From Nitrospirota bacterium (GTDB taxonomy: Bacteria > Nitrospirota > Nitrospiria > SBBL01 > JAADHI01): a stretch of 64,000 nucleotides of DNA. The stretch lies in the NCBI GenBank assembly GCA_029261195.1, contig JAJDBU010000065.1:1-64000 (forward strand). The letters run 5' to 3'. Positions 28,340-38,123 of this stretch are shown here, one piece after another; position 1 is the first letter of the stretch; each line of letters begins with the position of its first letter. The notes under the pieces are model-generated. The model saw nothing but the letters and a program-made list of their open reading frames with translations, had not been told where the DNA came from and ran no database searches. The position numbers and the translations under genes are program-made.

Positions 28340-29788
28340 ATGGGTTTAAGTGTCCAACAGATTGAACAGGTCACTGGTGAAATCGAGGGCGATTTCATTA
28401 GTGGGAATATTCAGAGTATTGATCAAGTTCAAGCCTGTAGCATCCTTTTTGAAATCGTTCAAAGCGGCGTACGCCGCAGACTTTTTTTTTCGGCGGATTC
28501 TGCGCAATCTCGCTGTCATCTTTCCACAAGAAAATATAAAAAACCAACAACCCCGCCCCGGTTTTGCCAACTACTGCGCGCCCATCTTCGCCACAAACGG
28601 CTTTTTTCTCTTCAACAAGTTCCCGGAGATCGTATCATTATGCTCAAGGCCGCTTGGACCTCGGAGGGTGATTCAGGGGAACGAACCTTTGTTGCCGAGC
28701 TCTGTGGCCCGGCTTCCAATTTTTTTCTGCTGGATGCGAACCAACAAGTCATTGATTCCCTCTTTCGATCACGCGGGCGCACGCTTAGTCCCGGCACACC
28801 CTATCGCCCTCCAGAGCACCACCATACTTCGTCCTTTACGAAAACGGAGATTCCCAGTGTTGATGTGGACAGCCACCCTCTGAGTGCTTCCGTCGAGCAT
28901 TATTACGGGGAATTGGAAGCGCGGGAAGATGAGGCAGCAAGGAAGAAAACGCTGCTTTCCGGTCTTGATCAGGAAATCAAAAAACACAGGAAGCGATTGA
29001 AACACTTGGCTGTCGCTCTCAGTGAAGCGGAAAAATCACAGGGCTACCGTCGGCAGGGAGAGATGCTTAAGGCTCATCTCCACGAAATTGTTCCAGGAAT
29101 GACACACATTGAAACCCTTGATCCACTTGATCCTCAAAAAACGATTGTCATTTCACTCGATAAGACACTGACGCCGGTGCAGAATATGGCCCGTTTTTTT
29201 AAACGCTGGAAAAAGGGGGAGTCTGCAAAAGTGGCCTTGAAGCAGGTTCTTGATGAGATACACGCTCGCCTTGATCACTTGGAATCCGAAAAAAACCGTT
29301 TTATAGAAACAGGTGAAATCACTTCCGATACCACATCCCTCCTTAAAAAGAAGGAAGAGAAAACGAGGCAGCGGAAGCAGGCTGGAGCGAGCCACAATCC
29401 GGCTATTTACATCTCTTCCGATCAGATGCGCTTGATGGTCGGGAGAAATGCCCTTGAGAATGACAACTTGAGCTTTCGGCTGGCGCGAGGCAATGACCTC
29501 TGGTTTCACGCACGGGGCGTACCCGGATCACATCTGATTGTTCGCATGGAAAGGCGCAAGGAGATCCCCTATCAAACCCTGCTGGATGCGGCAACACTGG
29601 CACTTCACTTCAGCAGATATAAAAAAGCGGGAAAAGGCGAAGTACTCTACACCTACAGGAAATACCTTCGGAAGCCGAAAAAAGGGAAACCCGGCTCAGT
29701 CATCTGTTCCCAGGAAAAGACGCTTTATATTGAAATGGATGCTGCACGTTTAAAAGGGATTTTACAGAACCGGCTGGAGATAGAGTGA
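28340..29788 (+). CDS. NFACT-family protein (Rqc2/RqcH-like)
   Basis: 'LWFHARGVPGSHLIVR' NFACT-R motif; coiled-coil middle. Confidence 0.85.
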   Translation: MGLSVQQIEQVTGEIEGDFISGNIQSIDQVQACSILFEIVQSGVRRRLFFSADSAQSRCHLSTRKYKKPTTPPRFCQLLRAHLRHKRLFSLQQVPGDRIIMLKAAWTSEGDSGERTFVAELCGPASNFFLLDANQQVIDSLFRSRGRTLSPGTPYRPPEHHHTSSFTKTEIPSVDVDSHPLSASVEHYYGELEAREDEAARKKTLLSGLDQEIKKHRKRLKHLAVALSEAEKSQGYRRQGEMLKAHLHEIVPGMTHIETLDPLDPQKTIVISLDKTLTPVQNMARFFKRWKKGESAKVALKQVLDEIHARLDHLESEKNRFIETGEITSDTTSLLKKKEEKTRQRKQAGASHNPAIYISSDQMRLMVGRNALENDNLSFRLARGNDLWFHARGVPGSHLIVRMERRKEIPYQTLLDAATLALHFSRYKKAGKGEVLYTYRKYLRKPKKGKPGSVICSQEKTLYIEMDAARLKGILQNRLEIE

Positions 29789-29831
29789 CCATAGATGCAT
29801 TATTTTAATCTTGCTGACTTTTACAAGTGCA

Positions 29832-31115
29832 TCAAGGAAAGAGCCCCCGCGCTTTTTTGGCCTCGGTGATTTTTTGAATTGAAAGCATCAATGCCGCCAA
29901 ACGCATGTCGACCTGTTCGGAAAGAGAAAGCGCCAGCACGCTTTGAAAGGCTTTTTTAATAATTTTCTCCAAGCGGTTATTCACTTCCTCCTCTGTCCAG
30001 AAAAGATTTTGAAGGCCCTGAACCCATTCAAAATAGGAGACCGTTACACCCCCGGCGTTTGCCAGGACATCGGGCACAAGAAAAATACCGCGCGCACGCA
30101 AAATTTCGTCGGCCGCAGGTGTTGTGGGTCCATTGGCCGCTTCCGCCAGAATAGTGCAGGAGATCCGCTCGGCATTCTCCTTTGTAATTTGTTCTGAAAG
30201 CGCCGCAGGCACCAAAACATCACAGGGTAACTCTAAAAGCTCCGCATTCGTTACACGGTCGCCCTCCGGGAAACTTTCAACAAAATGATTATTTTCGAGA
30301 TGTTTCCGGAGTGCAGGAATGTCGAGGCCATTTGAATTATAAAGGCCTGATTTGACATCGCTCACCGCAATGACCTTGATGCCTTCCTTATGAAGAATGG
30401 CAGCGGCGTTTGCACCGACATTTCCAAAGCCTTGAATCACAGCGCGCTTTCCTTCCGCTTGCATATTCAGGTGAAGCATCGCCTCCATGATGCAGTAGAC
30501 AACACCGCGACCCGTGGCTTCTGTGCGTCCGAGCGAGCCACCGATCCTGATGGGTTTTCCGGTCACAATGCCAGGTGTTGAATAGCCTCGAAATTGGCTG
30601 TAAGTATCCATCATCCAGGCCATGATCTGCTCGTTTGTCCCGACATCAGGGGCAGGCACGTCAATTTCCGGGCCGATAAATTGAATCATTTCCGCAGTAT
30701 AACGCCGGGTGAGCCTTTGCAGTTCATTGCGGGAAAGTGCGTGAGGATCACAACGGATTCCTCCTTTTGCGCCCCCGAAAGGAAGCCCCATTAAGGCGCA
30801 TTTCCATGTCATCCACATCGCCAGGGCTGAGACTTCTCCTAAATTGACATCGGGGTGATAACGGATGCCGCCCTTAGAAGGGCCGAGCGTCGTATCGTGC
30901 TGCACCCGGTATCCATGAAAGACCTCGACACTGTGATCGTCCATCCGTATCGGAATATTGACCATGATCGCCCGTTTTGGATCGGTGAAGCGTTTTCGCA
31001 CATTCGGATCGAGTGCCAATTTATCAGCCGCTTGTTCAAATTGAAGCAGAGCCATCCGATAAATCGGCGTCAGATATTCCGGATCTAAGCGCTTTTCTAT
31101 CTTGCGAGGTCTCAC
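29832..31115 (-). CDS. gdhA: Glu/Leu/Phe/Val dehydrogenase (glutamate dehydrogenase)
   Basis: 'GPSKGGIRYHPDVNLGEVSALAMWMTWKCALMGLPFGGAKGGI'. Confidence 0.93.
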   Translation of the reverse strand: MRPRKIEKRLDPEYLTPIYRMALLQFEQAADKLALDPNVRKRFTDPKRAIMVNIPIRMDDHSVEVFHGYRVQHDTTLGPSKGGIRYHPDVNLGEVSALAMWMTWKCALMGLPFGGAKGGIRCDPHALSRNELQRLTRRYTAEMIQFIGPEIDVPAPDVGTNEQIMAWMMDTYSQFRGYSTPGIVTGKPIRIGGSLGRTEATGRGVVYCIMEAMLHLNMQAEGKRAVIQGFGNVGANAAAILHKEGIKVIAVSDVKSGLYNSNGLDIPALRKHLENNHFVESFPEGDRVTNAELLELPCDVLVPAALSEQITKENAERISCTILAEAANGPTTPAADEILRARGIFLVPDVLANAGGVTVSYFEWVQGLQNLFWTEEEVNNRLEKIIKKAFQSVLALSLSEQVDMRLAALMLSIQKITEAKKARGLFP

Positions 31116-31161
31116 CTTGACTCCTTAATATCCCGCCGACCGTTGTGGGTGGGCTGTGCCT

Positions 31162-31968
31162 TCAGGGTTGTTTTGAAAAGAACCTGGGGAGATCCCGAAC
31201 CGAGATCATTCCGACCAGATCTCTGATCGAAAGGATACCAATGATCCTACCCTCCTGGCTCACGGCAAGGTGGCGAATGCCCTTTTTTGCCATGGTCTCC
31301 GTTGCAGATTGCACGCTTGAAGCGATGTCAATATCTATAATGGGGGCATTCATAATGACACCGACAGGAATACTTTCAGGGTCAAGCTCATAGCCGATCA
31401 CCTTTCGTATCATGTCCGACTCGCTGACAATACCCACATACTCTCCCCCTTCTGTCACAAAGAGCGCCCCGATCTTACCGGCTTCCATTCTCTCCGCCGC
31501 TTCTTTTGTCGTGGCGGCACTATGAATGCTTTTAATCTCTCGATGGATCAGGACTTCCAGTGGATTAAAAACCGAGCCCAATTCATTCATTGGGCCTTCA
31601 GTCGAGGTCGAAAAAAAGGAGACGATGTCGCGGACTGAAATCAGTCCGATGATCTTTCCATCTTCCGAAATGCCGAGGTGGCGAATTTTATTTAAGTGCA
31701 TCAGATGATTGGCTTCGATGACCGATTTTTCGATATCGATTTCGATAATGGGCGAACACATCACCGTATCGACGGTCGTCGAAGGTTCCAGACCCTTTGT
31801 GAGTACTTTTCTGACGAGGTCGCTCTCGGTCACAATACCAATATGTTCTTTATCTCTGTTAACAAAAATAGAGCCGATCTTATGTTGACGCATGAGTCTC
31901 GCTGCATCTGACACACTCATTTCGGGATCCGCTGAAACGATATCCCGATGAACTAAATCTCGTATCAC
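31162..31968 (-). CDS. CBS-domain protein with four CBS motifs (start may lie as far upstream as 32049)
   Basis: Repeated 'MSVSDAARLMRQHKIGSIFVNRDKEHIGIVTESDLVRKV'-type units. Confidence 0.8.
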   Translation of the reverse strand: MIRDLVHRDIVSADPEMSVSDAARLMRQHKIGSIFVNRDKEHIGIVTESDLVRKVLTKGLEPSTTVDTVMCSPIIEIDIEKSVIEANHLMHLNKIRHLGISEDGKIIGLISVRDIVSFFSTSTEGPMNELGSVFNPLEVLIHREIKSIHSAATTKEAAERMEAGKIGALFVTEGGEYVGIVSESDMIRKVIGYELDPESIPVGVIMNAPIIDIDIASSVQSATETMAKKGIRHLAVSQEGRIIGILSIRDLVGMISVRDLPRFFSKQP

Positions 31969-32156
31969 TCTGTCTCCTTTACCTGTTATCAATGTGATAT
32001 AAAAAAGGATATCCAAGTGACTAAAAGATGTCAATTCTGTTTTTCTCATATAATATATTCAATGAAGGATAACTTGACGGATATGGATCTTGCGCCTTAT
32101 TTATACCGTCATACAAACTCCTCTCAACTTTTCTTTCCAACTTGGAGAAGCAAGCG

Positions 32157-32297
32157 ATGAAGAAGAAAAAAAAGAAAGAGGTCGATCCGAATATTCCGAA
32201 ATGCCCATTTTGCGGCAGGCGAAATACGGTAAAGAAGGTGGATGACAGTCTCCATGATTGTAGCTTTTGTGAAAAAATGTTTGAAAAACCCCGATAA
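32157..32297 (+). CDS. 46-aa zinc-ribbon microprotein
   Basis: MKKKKKKEVDPNIPKCPFCGRRNTVKKVDDSLHDCSFCEKMFEKPR*; CxxC..CxxC; below the ORF-track size cut-off. Confidence 0.6.
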   Translation: MKKKKKKEVDPNIPKCPFCGRRNTVKKVDDSLHDCSFCEKMFEKPR

Positions 32298-32304
32298 CCC
32301 CAAG

Positions 32305-32943
32305 ATGTCTATTCCTAGTATTTTGGGGCGTGAAATCAACAGAGCGCTGCGACTTGCATTGATCATCCTCATACTTGTCATCAATGGCTGCGCCACTTAT
32401 CGTCCGGTGCAAGTCGATAATGTCTGCGCTATTTTTCGGGGAGAAACAAGCTGGTACGAGGCGGCCCGGAATGCCAATAGAAGATGGGGGACTCCGATCT
32501 GGGTGATGATGGCGATCTTACATCAAGAATCACGTTTTGTAGAGGACGCCCGGCCTGACCGTGACTGGTTTCTTTTCATCCCTCTTCCCCGACGCTCCAC
32601 CGCCTACGGTTACGCTCAGGCACAGGATCCGGCTTGGGGAGACTATGTGAGAAGGACAGGCAATTGGGGGGCGGATCGCGATAATTTTGAAAACGCTATC
32701 GATTTTGTGGGCTGGTACACCCATGACACACAACGCACGCTTGGTATTTCTAAGTGGGATGCTGACAAACAATACCTCGCCTATCACGAAGGTCGAGGGG
32801 GATACAAGCGAGGGACTTGGAAAAACAAGGCCTGGTTGATAGGGGTCGCGAAAAAAGTGAAACGGAAAGCGGCCACTTACAATGCTCAACTCAAACGCTG
32901 CAAAGCCGAATTGGATGATGAGGTGGACAGCTGGTTTTTTTAA
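32305..32943 (+). CDS. SLT-like lytic transglycosylase lipoprotein
   Basis: Lipobox 'LVINGCAT'; 'IWVMMAILHQESRF', 'YGYAQAQDPAWGDY', 'YLAYHEGRGGY'. Confidence 0.78.
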   Translation: MSIPSILGREINRALRLALIILILVINGCATYRPVQVDNVCAIFRGETSWYEAARNANRRWGTPIWVMMAILHQESRFVEDARPDRDWFLFIPLPRRSTAYGYAQAQDPAWGDYVRRTGNWGADRDNFENAIDFVGWYTHDTQRTLGISKWDADKQYLAYHEGRGGYKRGTWKNKAWLIGVAKKVKRKAATYNAQLKRCKAELDDEVDSWFF

Positions 32944-32970
32944 GGGAATTGCAATGCGAGACATGAGACC

Positions 32971-33615
32971 TTGAAAAAGAACACCAAAGCACAGGCAAGA
33001 GCGGCTGAGATCATCCGGCGACTTGAGCGCTCCATACCGAAAGCTGATACGGCATTAAATCACGACAGTCCCTTCCAACTTTTGATTGCGACAATTCTCT
33101 CAGCACAATGCACAGATGTCCGCGTCAACCAAGTCACCCCGGTACTCTTTAAGAGATATCCGGGACCGGTGGAAATGCTTCAGGCCGATCCAGACCGGCT
33201 GTCATCTATCATCCATTCGACCGGCTTTTACAAAAACAAGACAAAAAATGTCATCGCTTGCGCAAGGCGGCTTGTTGATGTTTTTGACGGACATGTTCCC
33301 GAAAATCTTGAAGACTTGATAACCCTGCCAGGCGTCGGAAGGAAAACGGCCAACGTCGTGCTGGGGACTGTTTTTCACAGGCAGGCCATTGTTGTGGATA
33401 CCCATGTCCGACGTATCGCCAGGCGTTTGCGCTTGAGCAGTTCAAATGATCCGACACAGATCGAAATCGACTTAAATCGTCTTTTGGAGCAAAAGATCTG
33501 GACTTCCGCCGCCCACCGACTACTCCTGCATGGGCGGCATGTCTGCAAATCACGCAAACCCCTGTGTGAAGGATGTACACTTTTCGATCTTTGCCCGGAG
33601 AGACAAGAGAACTAA
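32971..33615 (+). CDS. nth: Endonuclease III
   Basis: '[16 protein letters not shown]', HhH '[14 protein letters not shown]', '[12 protein letters not shown]', FeS '[17 protein letters not shown]'. Confidence 0.93.
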   Translation: MKKNTKAQARAAEIIRRLERSIPKADTALNHDSPFQLLIATILSAQCTDVRVNQVTPVLFKRYPGPVEMLQADPDRLSSIIHSTGFYKNKTKNVIACARRLVDVFDGHVPENLEDLITLPGVGRKTANVVLGTVFHRQAIVVDTHVRRIARRLRLSSSNDPTQIEIDLNRLLEQKIWTSAAHRLLLHGRHVCKSRKPLCEGCTLFDLCPERQEN

Positions 33616-33622
33616 AACTCAA

Positions 33623-33646
33623 ATATGCACTTTCATATGCACTTTC
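33623..33646. repeat. 12-bp tandem duplication (atatgcactttc x2)
   Basis: 33623-33634 and 33635-33646, between nth and moaC. Confidence 0.9.
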
Positions 33647-33719
33647 AAATGGCATAAATCTCTTTTTTTTGACAGCTCTTAAGGCCTATGCTAAACTTTT
33701 TTTCATAAACCGGAGAAGG

Positions 33720-34229
33720 ATGATGACCACTGAAAAACTGACACATTTCAACACAGAAGGCCGCGCAAGAATGGTCGATGTTTCGAACAAGCCGGACACA
33801 CATCGAACCGCTATAGCCAGCGGAATCGTCTTTATGAAATCGGAAACACTGGCGCGAATTGAAGAGGGCCAGATTGCAAAAGGAGATGTTTTAGCAGTCG
33901 CCCAGGTGGCCGGGGTGATGGGGGCGAAAAAAACGCCCGACCTTATCCCGATGTGCCACCCTCTACTGATTACCAGCGTTGATATCAAATTTGAAATATT
34001 CCAATCCGAAAACAACAAGCCGGCATCGATTAAAGTCATCGCCACTGCGAAAACTTCGGGGCAAACCGGTGTTGAAATGGAGGCGGTGACGGCAGTCAGT
34101 ATCACGGCCTTGACCATCTACGACATGTGTAAGGCCATCGACAAAGGCATCAGCTTCGGTCAGATCGGTCTCATCGAAAAGAGTGGCGGCAAGTCGGGAT
34201 TGTATCAACGCCTTGAACCCCTGCCATGA
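33720..34229 (+). CDS. moaC: Cyclic pyranopterin monophosphate synthase
   Basis: '[20 protein letters not shown]', '[18 protein letters not shown]', '[26 protein letters not shown]'; ORF-track start is over-extended. Confidence 0.93.
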   Translation: MMTTEKLTHFNTEGRARMVDVSNKPDTHRTAIASGIVFMKSETLARIEEGQIAKGDVLAVAQVAGVMGAKKTPDLIPMCHPLLITSVDIKFEIFQSENNKPASIKVIATAKTSGQTGVEMEAVTAVSITALTIYDMCKAIDKGISFGQIGLIEKSGGKSGLYQRLEPLP

Positions 34230-34242
34230 TTCGACCCTGCCT

Positions 34243-35646
34243 ATGATCCGAATAGATCACCTTTCTAAGGAATTTACCCCCGGGAATCCGGTGGTGAATG
34301 ATATCAGCCTACACGTTAAAGCCGGGGAAGTCTTTGGTTTCCTTGGACCCAACGGGGCAGGAAAGACCACAACAATTAAAGTCTTAACCACGCTGCTCCA
34401 CCCAAGCTCGGGTACGGCAAGCGTTGCCGGTCACGATGTGTCTAAAGACCCGCTTGCCGTTCGGATGTCCTTTGGTTATGTCGGCCAGCAGAGCGGGGTT
34501 GATCCGGCGATGACGATCGGGGAAAACCTCACTCTTCAGGGACGGCTTTACCACCTCCCCCTTAAAGTCATCAAAGAGCGGATCAAGTTTCTGCTCGACA
34601 TTTTTGACATGAGTAACCGTGAAGGACAATGGGTAGGAGCGCTTTCCGGCGGACTGAAACGACGGCTCGACATCGCCACTTCCTTGTTACACGAACCAAA
34701 ATTGCTTTTTTTAGACGAACCCACACTGGGACTTGATCCGACGAGCCGATCAGATCTTTGGACTTATCTCAGGCGACTCAACAAGGAGGAGGGCATGACC
34801 CTCTTCTTAACGACACATTATCTCGACGAAGTCGATCAATTGGCCCATCGAGTCGGCATTCTTGACTCCGGGCGTATCCGGGCGATTGGTACTCCGGATG
34901 AGCTGAAAGACAGTCTCGGTGCTGATGCCATACACCTTACGTTTGAGCAAGCCCCGAAGAAAGAACAACTCGCCTTGCTCAAATCAAATTCATCCTCCGA
35001 CGAGGTCATTCAGCAGGGAAATGCTGTCCGGCTCTATCTGGAAAACGGTCGGCGGGCTCTGCCAAAGGTGATTCAGTGGTTGGATGAACACCAAATGTCG
35101 CCCAAATCCGTCTTGCTTGCCCGCCCGACTTTCGATGATGTCTATTTAAAATATACGGGAAAAGACTGGGCTTTGGCCGATCAAAAGACTGACGATGATA
35201 GTTCAGCTTGGGGTGGTTCAGGCAGTGGAAAGTGGAAAAACAAGTGGAATAAAGACGGTGGGCAATCTGGTGAAGATTGGGAGAAATGGAACAAGGATGG
35301 GGAACAGTCCGGAGGCGATTGGGAAAATCAGTGGCAAAATCAAACCGGACAGTCTGAAAACACCCAAGGACAAGAACAGCCCATGAAAGAAGCGGAGGCT
35401 ATGAAAGCGAAGCCCCAAGTGAGTCAAGAGGGCAAGAAGCAGGTTTCGCCCCCGAAGAAAAAAGAGTCCACTGAAAAAGACGAAAAACAGTGGCAAGGAA
35501 AGTCGAATGACCAGTGGCAGGAAGGTTCAGAACCTTCAGAATCTTCTAAAGAAGAGTGGCCGAATCAGTGGCAGGACAGCAACAAAGAGTCCGATAAAAA
35601 AAAGTGGCCTTCTGACCAAAAATGGGACCCCGATAAAAAGTGGTAG
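34243..35646 (+). CDS. DrrA-like ABC transporter ATP-binding protein with atypical Trp-rich C-terminal tail
   Basis: 'GFLGPNGAGKTTTIKVL', 'LSGGLKRRLDIATSLLHEPKLLFLDEPTLGLDP'; tail from ~35185 is low-complexity W/Q/K/E/S/D/G/N. Confidence 0.92.
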   Translation: MIRIDHLSKEFTPGNPVVNDISLHVKAGEVFGFLGPNGAGKTTTIKVLTTLLHPSSGTASVAGHDVSKDPLAVRMSFGYVGQQSGVDPAMTIGENLTLQGRLYHLPLKVIKERIKFLLDIFDMSNREGQWVGALSGGLKRRLDIATSLLHEPKLLFLDEPTLGLDPTSRSDLWTYLRRLNKEEGMTLFLTTHYLDEVDQLAHRVGILDSGRIRAIGTPDELKDSLGADAIHLTFEQAPKKEQLALLKSNSSSDEVIQQGNAVRLYLENGRRALPKVIQWLDEHQMSPKSVLLARPTFDDVYLKYTGKDWALADQKTDDDSSAWGGSGSGKWKNKWNKDGGQSGEDWEKWNKDGEQSGGDWENQWQNQTGQSENTQGQEQPMKEAEAMKAKPQVSQEGKKQVSPPKKKESTEKDEKQWQGKSNDQWQEGSEPSESSKEEWPNQWQDSNKESDKKKWPSDQKWDPDKKW

Positions 35647-35654
35647 TTTAATTT

Positions 35655-36416
35655 ATGAGCTATTTTTTCTCCGACACCAAATACCTCCTTTTTAAATATC
35701 TAAAGCTCACATGGCGCATGCCGATGTGGACGCTTTTCGGCCTCATCCAGCCCTTGCTCTGGCTTGTGATCTTCGGCCAGCTTTTTAAAGGACTTTCAGA
35801 ACTCCCGCAGTTTCCAAAGGGGGACTATGTGCAGTTCTTGACGCCGGGTATCATCGTGATGACCGTCCTCTTCGGGGCCTCATGGTCGGGCGTCAGCCTG
35901 CTTCGTGATTTGCGCTACGGGGTCATGGAGAAACTCTTTGTCGCACCCATTGTCCGTGGTTCCATTGTACTGAGTCGCCTGCTGCACAATGGCACAACCG
36001 TCGTGATCCAAGTCGCACTGCTCATCATTGTCGCCGCAGTACTCGGTGCAGGCCTGCCGACTGGCATGGGATGGCTCTGGGTTTGGATCACCGTATTGAT
36101 GTTAGCCGTGGGTTTTTCAGCCGTCTCGAATGCCCTGGCAATGACCTTAAAACGAGAAGAGCCCCTCGTCGTCATGGGAAATATGTTGACCCTCCCCCTC
36201 CTCTTTTTCTCTCCCGCACTGGTTCCTGGTGACTTTATGCCGGTCTGGATGCAGTATGCCAGTCGAATCAACCCGGTCTATTATGGGGTCGAGGCCGTTC
36301 GAGCTTGTTATAGCGGCGTATTTTCACAAGCCTTCTGGATGAGTATGGGGGTGCTTGGCGTATTTTCCGTCGTGGCCGTTGCCGTTTCAATCGCTATTTT
36401 TCAAAAAACAGAGTAG
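35655..36416 (+). CDS. ABC-2 type transporter permease
   Basis: 253 aa, multiple TM segments; 'GIIVMTVLFGASWSGVSLLRDLRYGVMEKLFVAPI'. Confidence 0.9.
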   Translation: MSYFFSDTKYLLFKYLKLTWRMPMWTLFGLIQPLLWLVIFGQLFKGLSELPQFPKGDYVQFLTPGIIVMTVLFGASWSGVSLLRDLRYGVMEKLFVAPIVRGSIVLSRLLHNGTTVVIQVALLIIVAAVLGAGLPTGMGWLWVWITVLMLAVGFSAVSNALAMTLKREEPLVVMGNMLTLPLLFFSPALVPGDFMPVWMQYASRINPVYYGVEAVRACYSGVFSQAFWMSMGVLGVFSVVAVAVSIAIFQKTE

Positions 36417-36421
36417 GCCCT

Positions 36422-37054
36422 ATGCATAGTGACAGCGGCAGAAAATCAAACATCGCCCTCTTTCTTCGTCATGGTGAAACCGATTTTTCAAAGCACCGAT
36501 TTTATAACGATGCGATTGAAGATCCGCCACTCAATCCCCGAGGTTTGCAACAAGCGGAGCTTTGGGAAGAACGCTTGAAAAATGGGCGTGAAATAGCAGC
36601 AATCTATGTCAGTCCTTCCCTGAGAACACAGGAGACAGCACGAATTGCTACGGCTGCCCTCGGCATTGAGATTAAGACAGTTACAGGTTTAAGAGAACGA
36701 AGTTTCGGGACTTGGGGTGGCCTGAGCACTGAGGAAGTGCAAAAAAAATTCCCGGAAGACTGGACCGCATGGAAGCGTGACAAGATGCACCATGCACCCG
36801 GTGGGGGTGAGTCTTTGATGGATTTTTTTAAACGGGTTTCAAAGACCGTCGCGCAACTGACCTCACAACACCACGAACAAACCCTTCTGGTCGTGGCCCA
36901 TGCCGGAACCATCCGAATGCTGGTTATCGCGGCCCTCGGCATGCCGCTCGAAAACTTTAAACGCCTTGTGATTACAAACTGTTCGATGACAGAAATTGAA
37001 TATAGTGACCAATGGCCGAATCTACACCGCTTTTCATTTCGTCCCGACGCATAA
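36422..37054 (+). CDS. Histidine phosphatase family protein
   Basis: 'LFLRHGETDFSKH', 'YVSPSLRTQETARIA', 'LLVVAHAGTIRMLV'. Confidence 0.9.
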   Translation: MHSDSGRKSNIALFLRHGETDFSKHRFYNDAIEDPPLNPRGLQQAELWEERLKNGREIAAIYVSPSLRTQETARIATAALGIEIKTVTGLRERSFGTWGGLSTEEVQKKFPEDWTAWKRDKMHHAPGGGESLMDFFKRVSKTVAQLTSQHHEQTLLVVAHAGTIRMLVIAALGMPLENFKRLVITNCSMTEIEYSDQWPNLHRFSFRPDA

Positions 37055-37065
37055 AGGAAACCGCC

Positions 37066-38115
37066 ATGAAAAAAGAAAACACAAAAGAGGCTCAGCAGAA
37101 AAAAAACTTAACCAGCGGATCCGATCCCATGGAGGTGATGCGCATTGCATCGGCCTACTGGCAATCGAAAGTGCTGCATACCGCAGTCCGGCTTGATGTC
37201 TTCACACAACTCAAAGATGGACCTCTGACGGTAAAACAACTGGCAAAGGCCTGTAAGGCCGATCCACGAGGACTGGAAATTCTGCTCATCGCCGTCGTTT
37301 CTCTCGGTTTATTGAATCAAGAAAACGGGCTTTACCAAAACACCCTTACCTCTAGCACCTACCTCGTAAAAGGGAGCAAAAAGTTTCAGGGTGGCATCGT
37401 CTCCATGTTTGAGAGTTGGTATCCCGCCTGGGGAAATCTCTGTGAAGCCGTCACTGAGGGAAAACCCGTCGTTGAAAAACCGCATGACCAGGGACCTGAA
37501 GCCCTCAAAAACTACATCTACGGTATGCACTATCGTGCGATGGGGCAGGGGGACCTCCTGGCAAAAGACATTGATTTGTCCGGACGGAAGCACCTGCTGG
37601 ATGTCGCCGGTGGGCCGGGGACCTTTGATATCAAATTCTGTCAGGAGAACAAGGGCCTTTCCGCCACCGTACTGGATCTGCCGCAAACCCTGGAAATTAC
37701 CAGCGAGATTGTCACCGCTTTTGGCATGGAAAATCGAATCACACGGCGTCCGGGAAATTATCTGACTGACAACTTTGGTAAGGGTTATGACGGTGTTTTA
37801 CTCTCCTCCATGTTTAATCAGGAGTCGCCGAAGATCATTTTAAATATCCTTCAAAAGGCATTCAAGGCAATTGATGCCGGCGGGATGATCCTAGTACAGG
37901 ACCAAATGCTCAACAGGCAAAAAACAGGTCCGGAACTCGCTGCATTGATCGGAGTTAATCAGCTCATCCATACCCCCGGCGGTGCAGCCTATTCTGAAAA
38001 AGAAATCTCAGATCTGATGGAAAAAGCCGGTTTCAGAAAGATCAAGACGGTTAAGCTATCCGAACCCACTCCTTTTGTTGTCCTCATGGGCGAAAAGCCG
38101 AAAATCGGAGACTAA
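37066..38115 (+). CDS. SAM-dependent O-methyltransferase-like protein
   Basis: 'KHLLDVAGGPGTFDIKFCQEN', dimerisation-like N-terminus; ORF-track start over-extended. Confidence 0.82.
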   Translation: MKKENTKEAQQKKNLTSGSDPMEVMRIASAYWQSKVLHTAVRLDVFTQLKDGPLTVKQLAKACKADPRGLEILLIAVVSLGLLNQENGLYQNTLTSSTYLVKGSKKFQGGIVSMFESWYPAWGNLCEAVTEGKPVVEKPHDQGPEALKNYIYGMHYRAMGQGDLLAKDIDLSGRKHLLDVAGGPGTFDIKFCQENKGLSATVLDLPQTLEITSEIVTAFGMENRITRRPGNYLTDNFGKGYDGVLLSSMFNQESPKIILNILQKAFKAIDAGGMILVQDQMLNRQKTGPELAALIGVNQLIHTPGGAAYSEKEISDLMEKAGFRKIKTVKLSEPTPFVVLMGEKPKIGD

Positions 38116-38123
38116 AAAAAGAA

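Noticed and set aside
28350-28883. Plus-strand 177-aa ORF in another frame of the NFACT gene
   Set aside because: The NFACT frame is continuous and has the diagnostic motif; the alternative frame is spurious
35218-35496. Antisense 92-aa ORF opposite the Trp-rich ABC tail
   Set aside because: Composition is a by-product of the low-complexity sense strand; no ribosome-binding site or recognisable family
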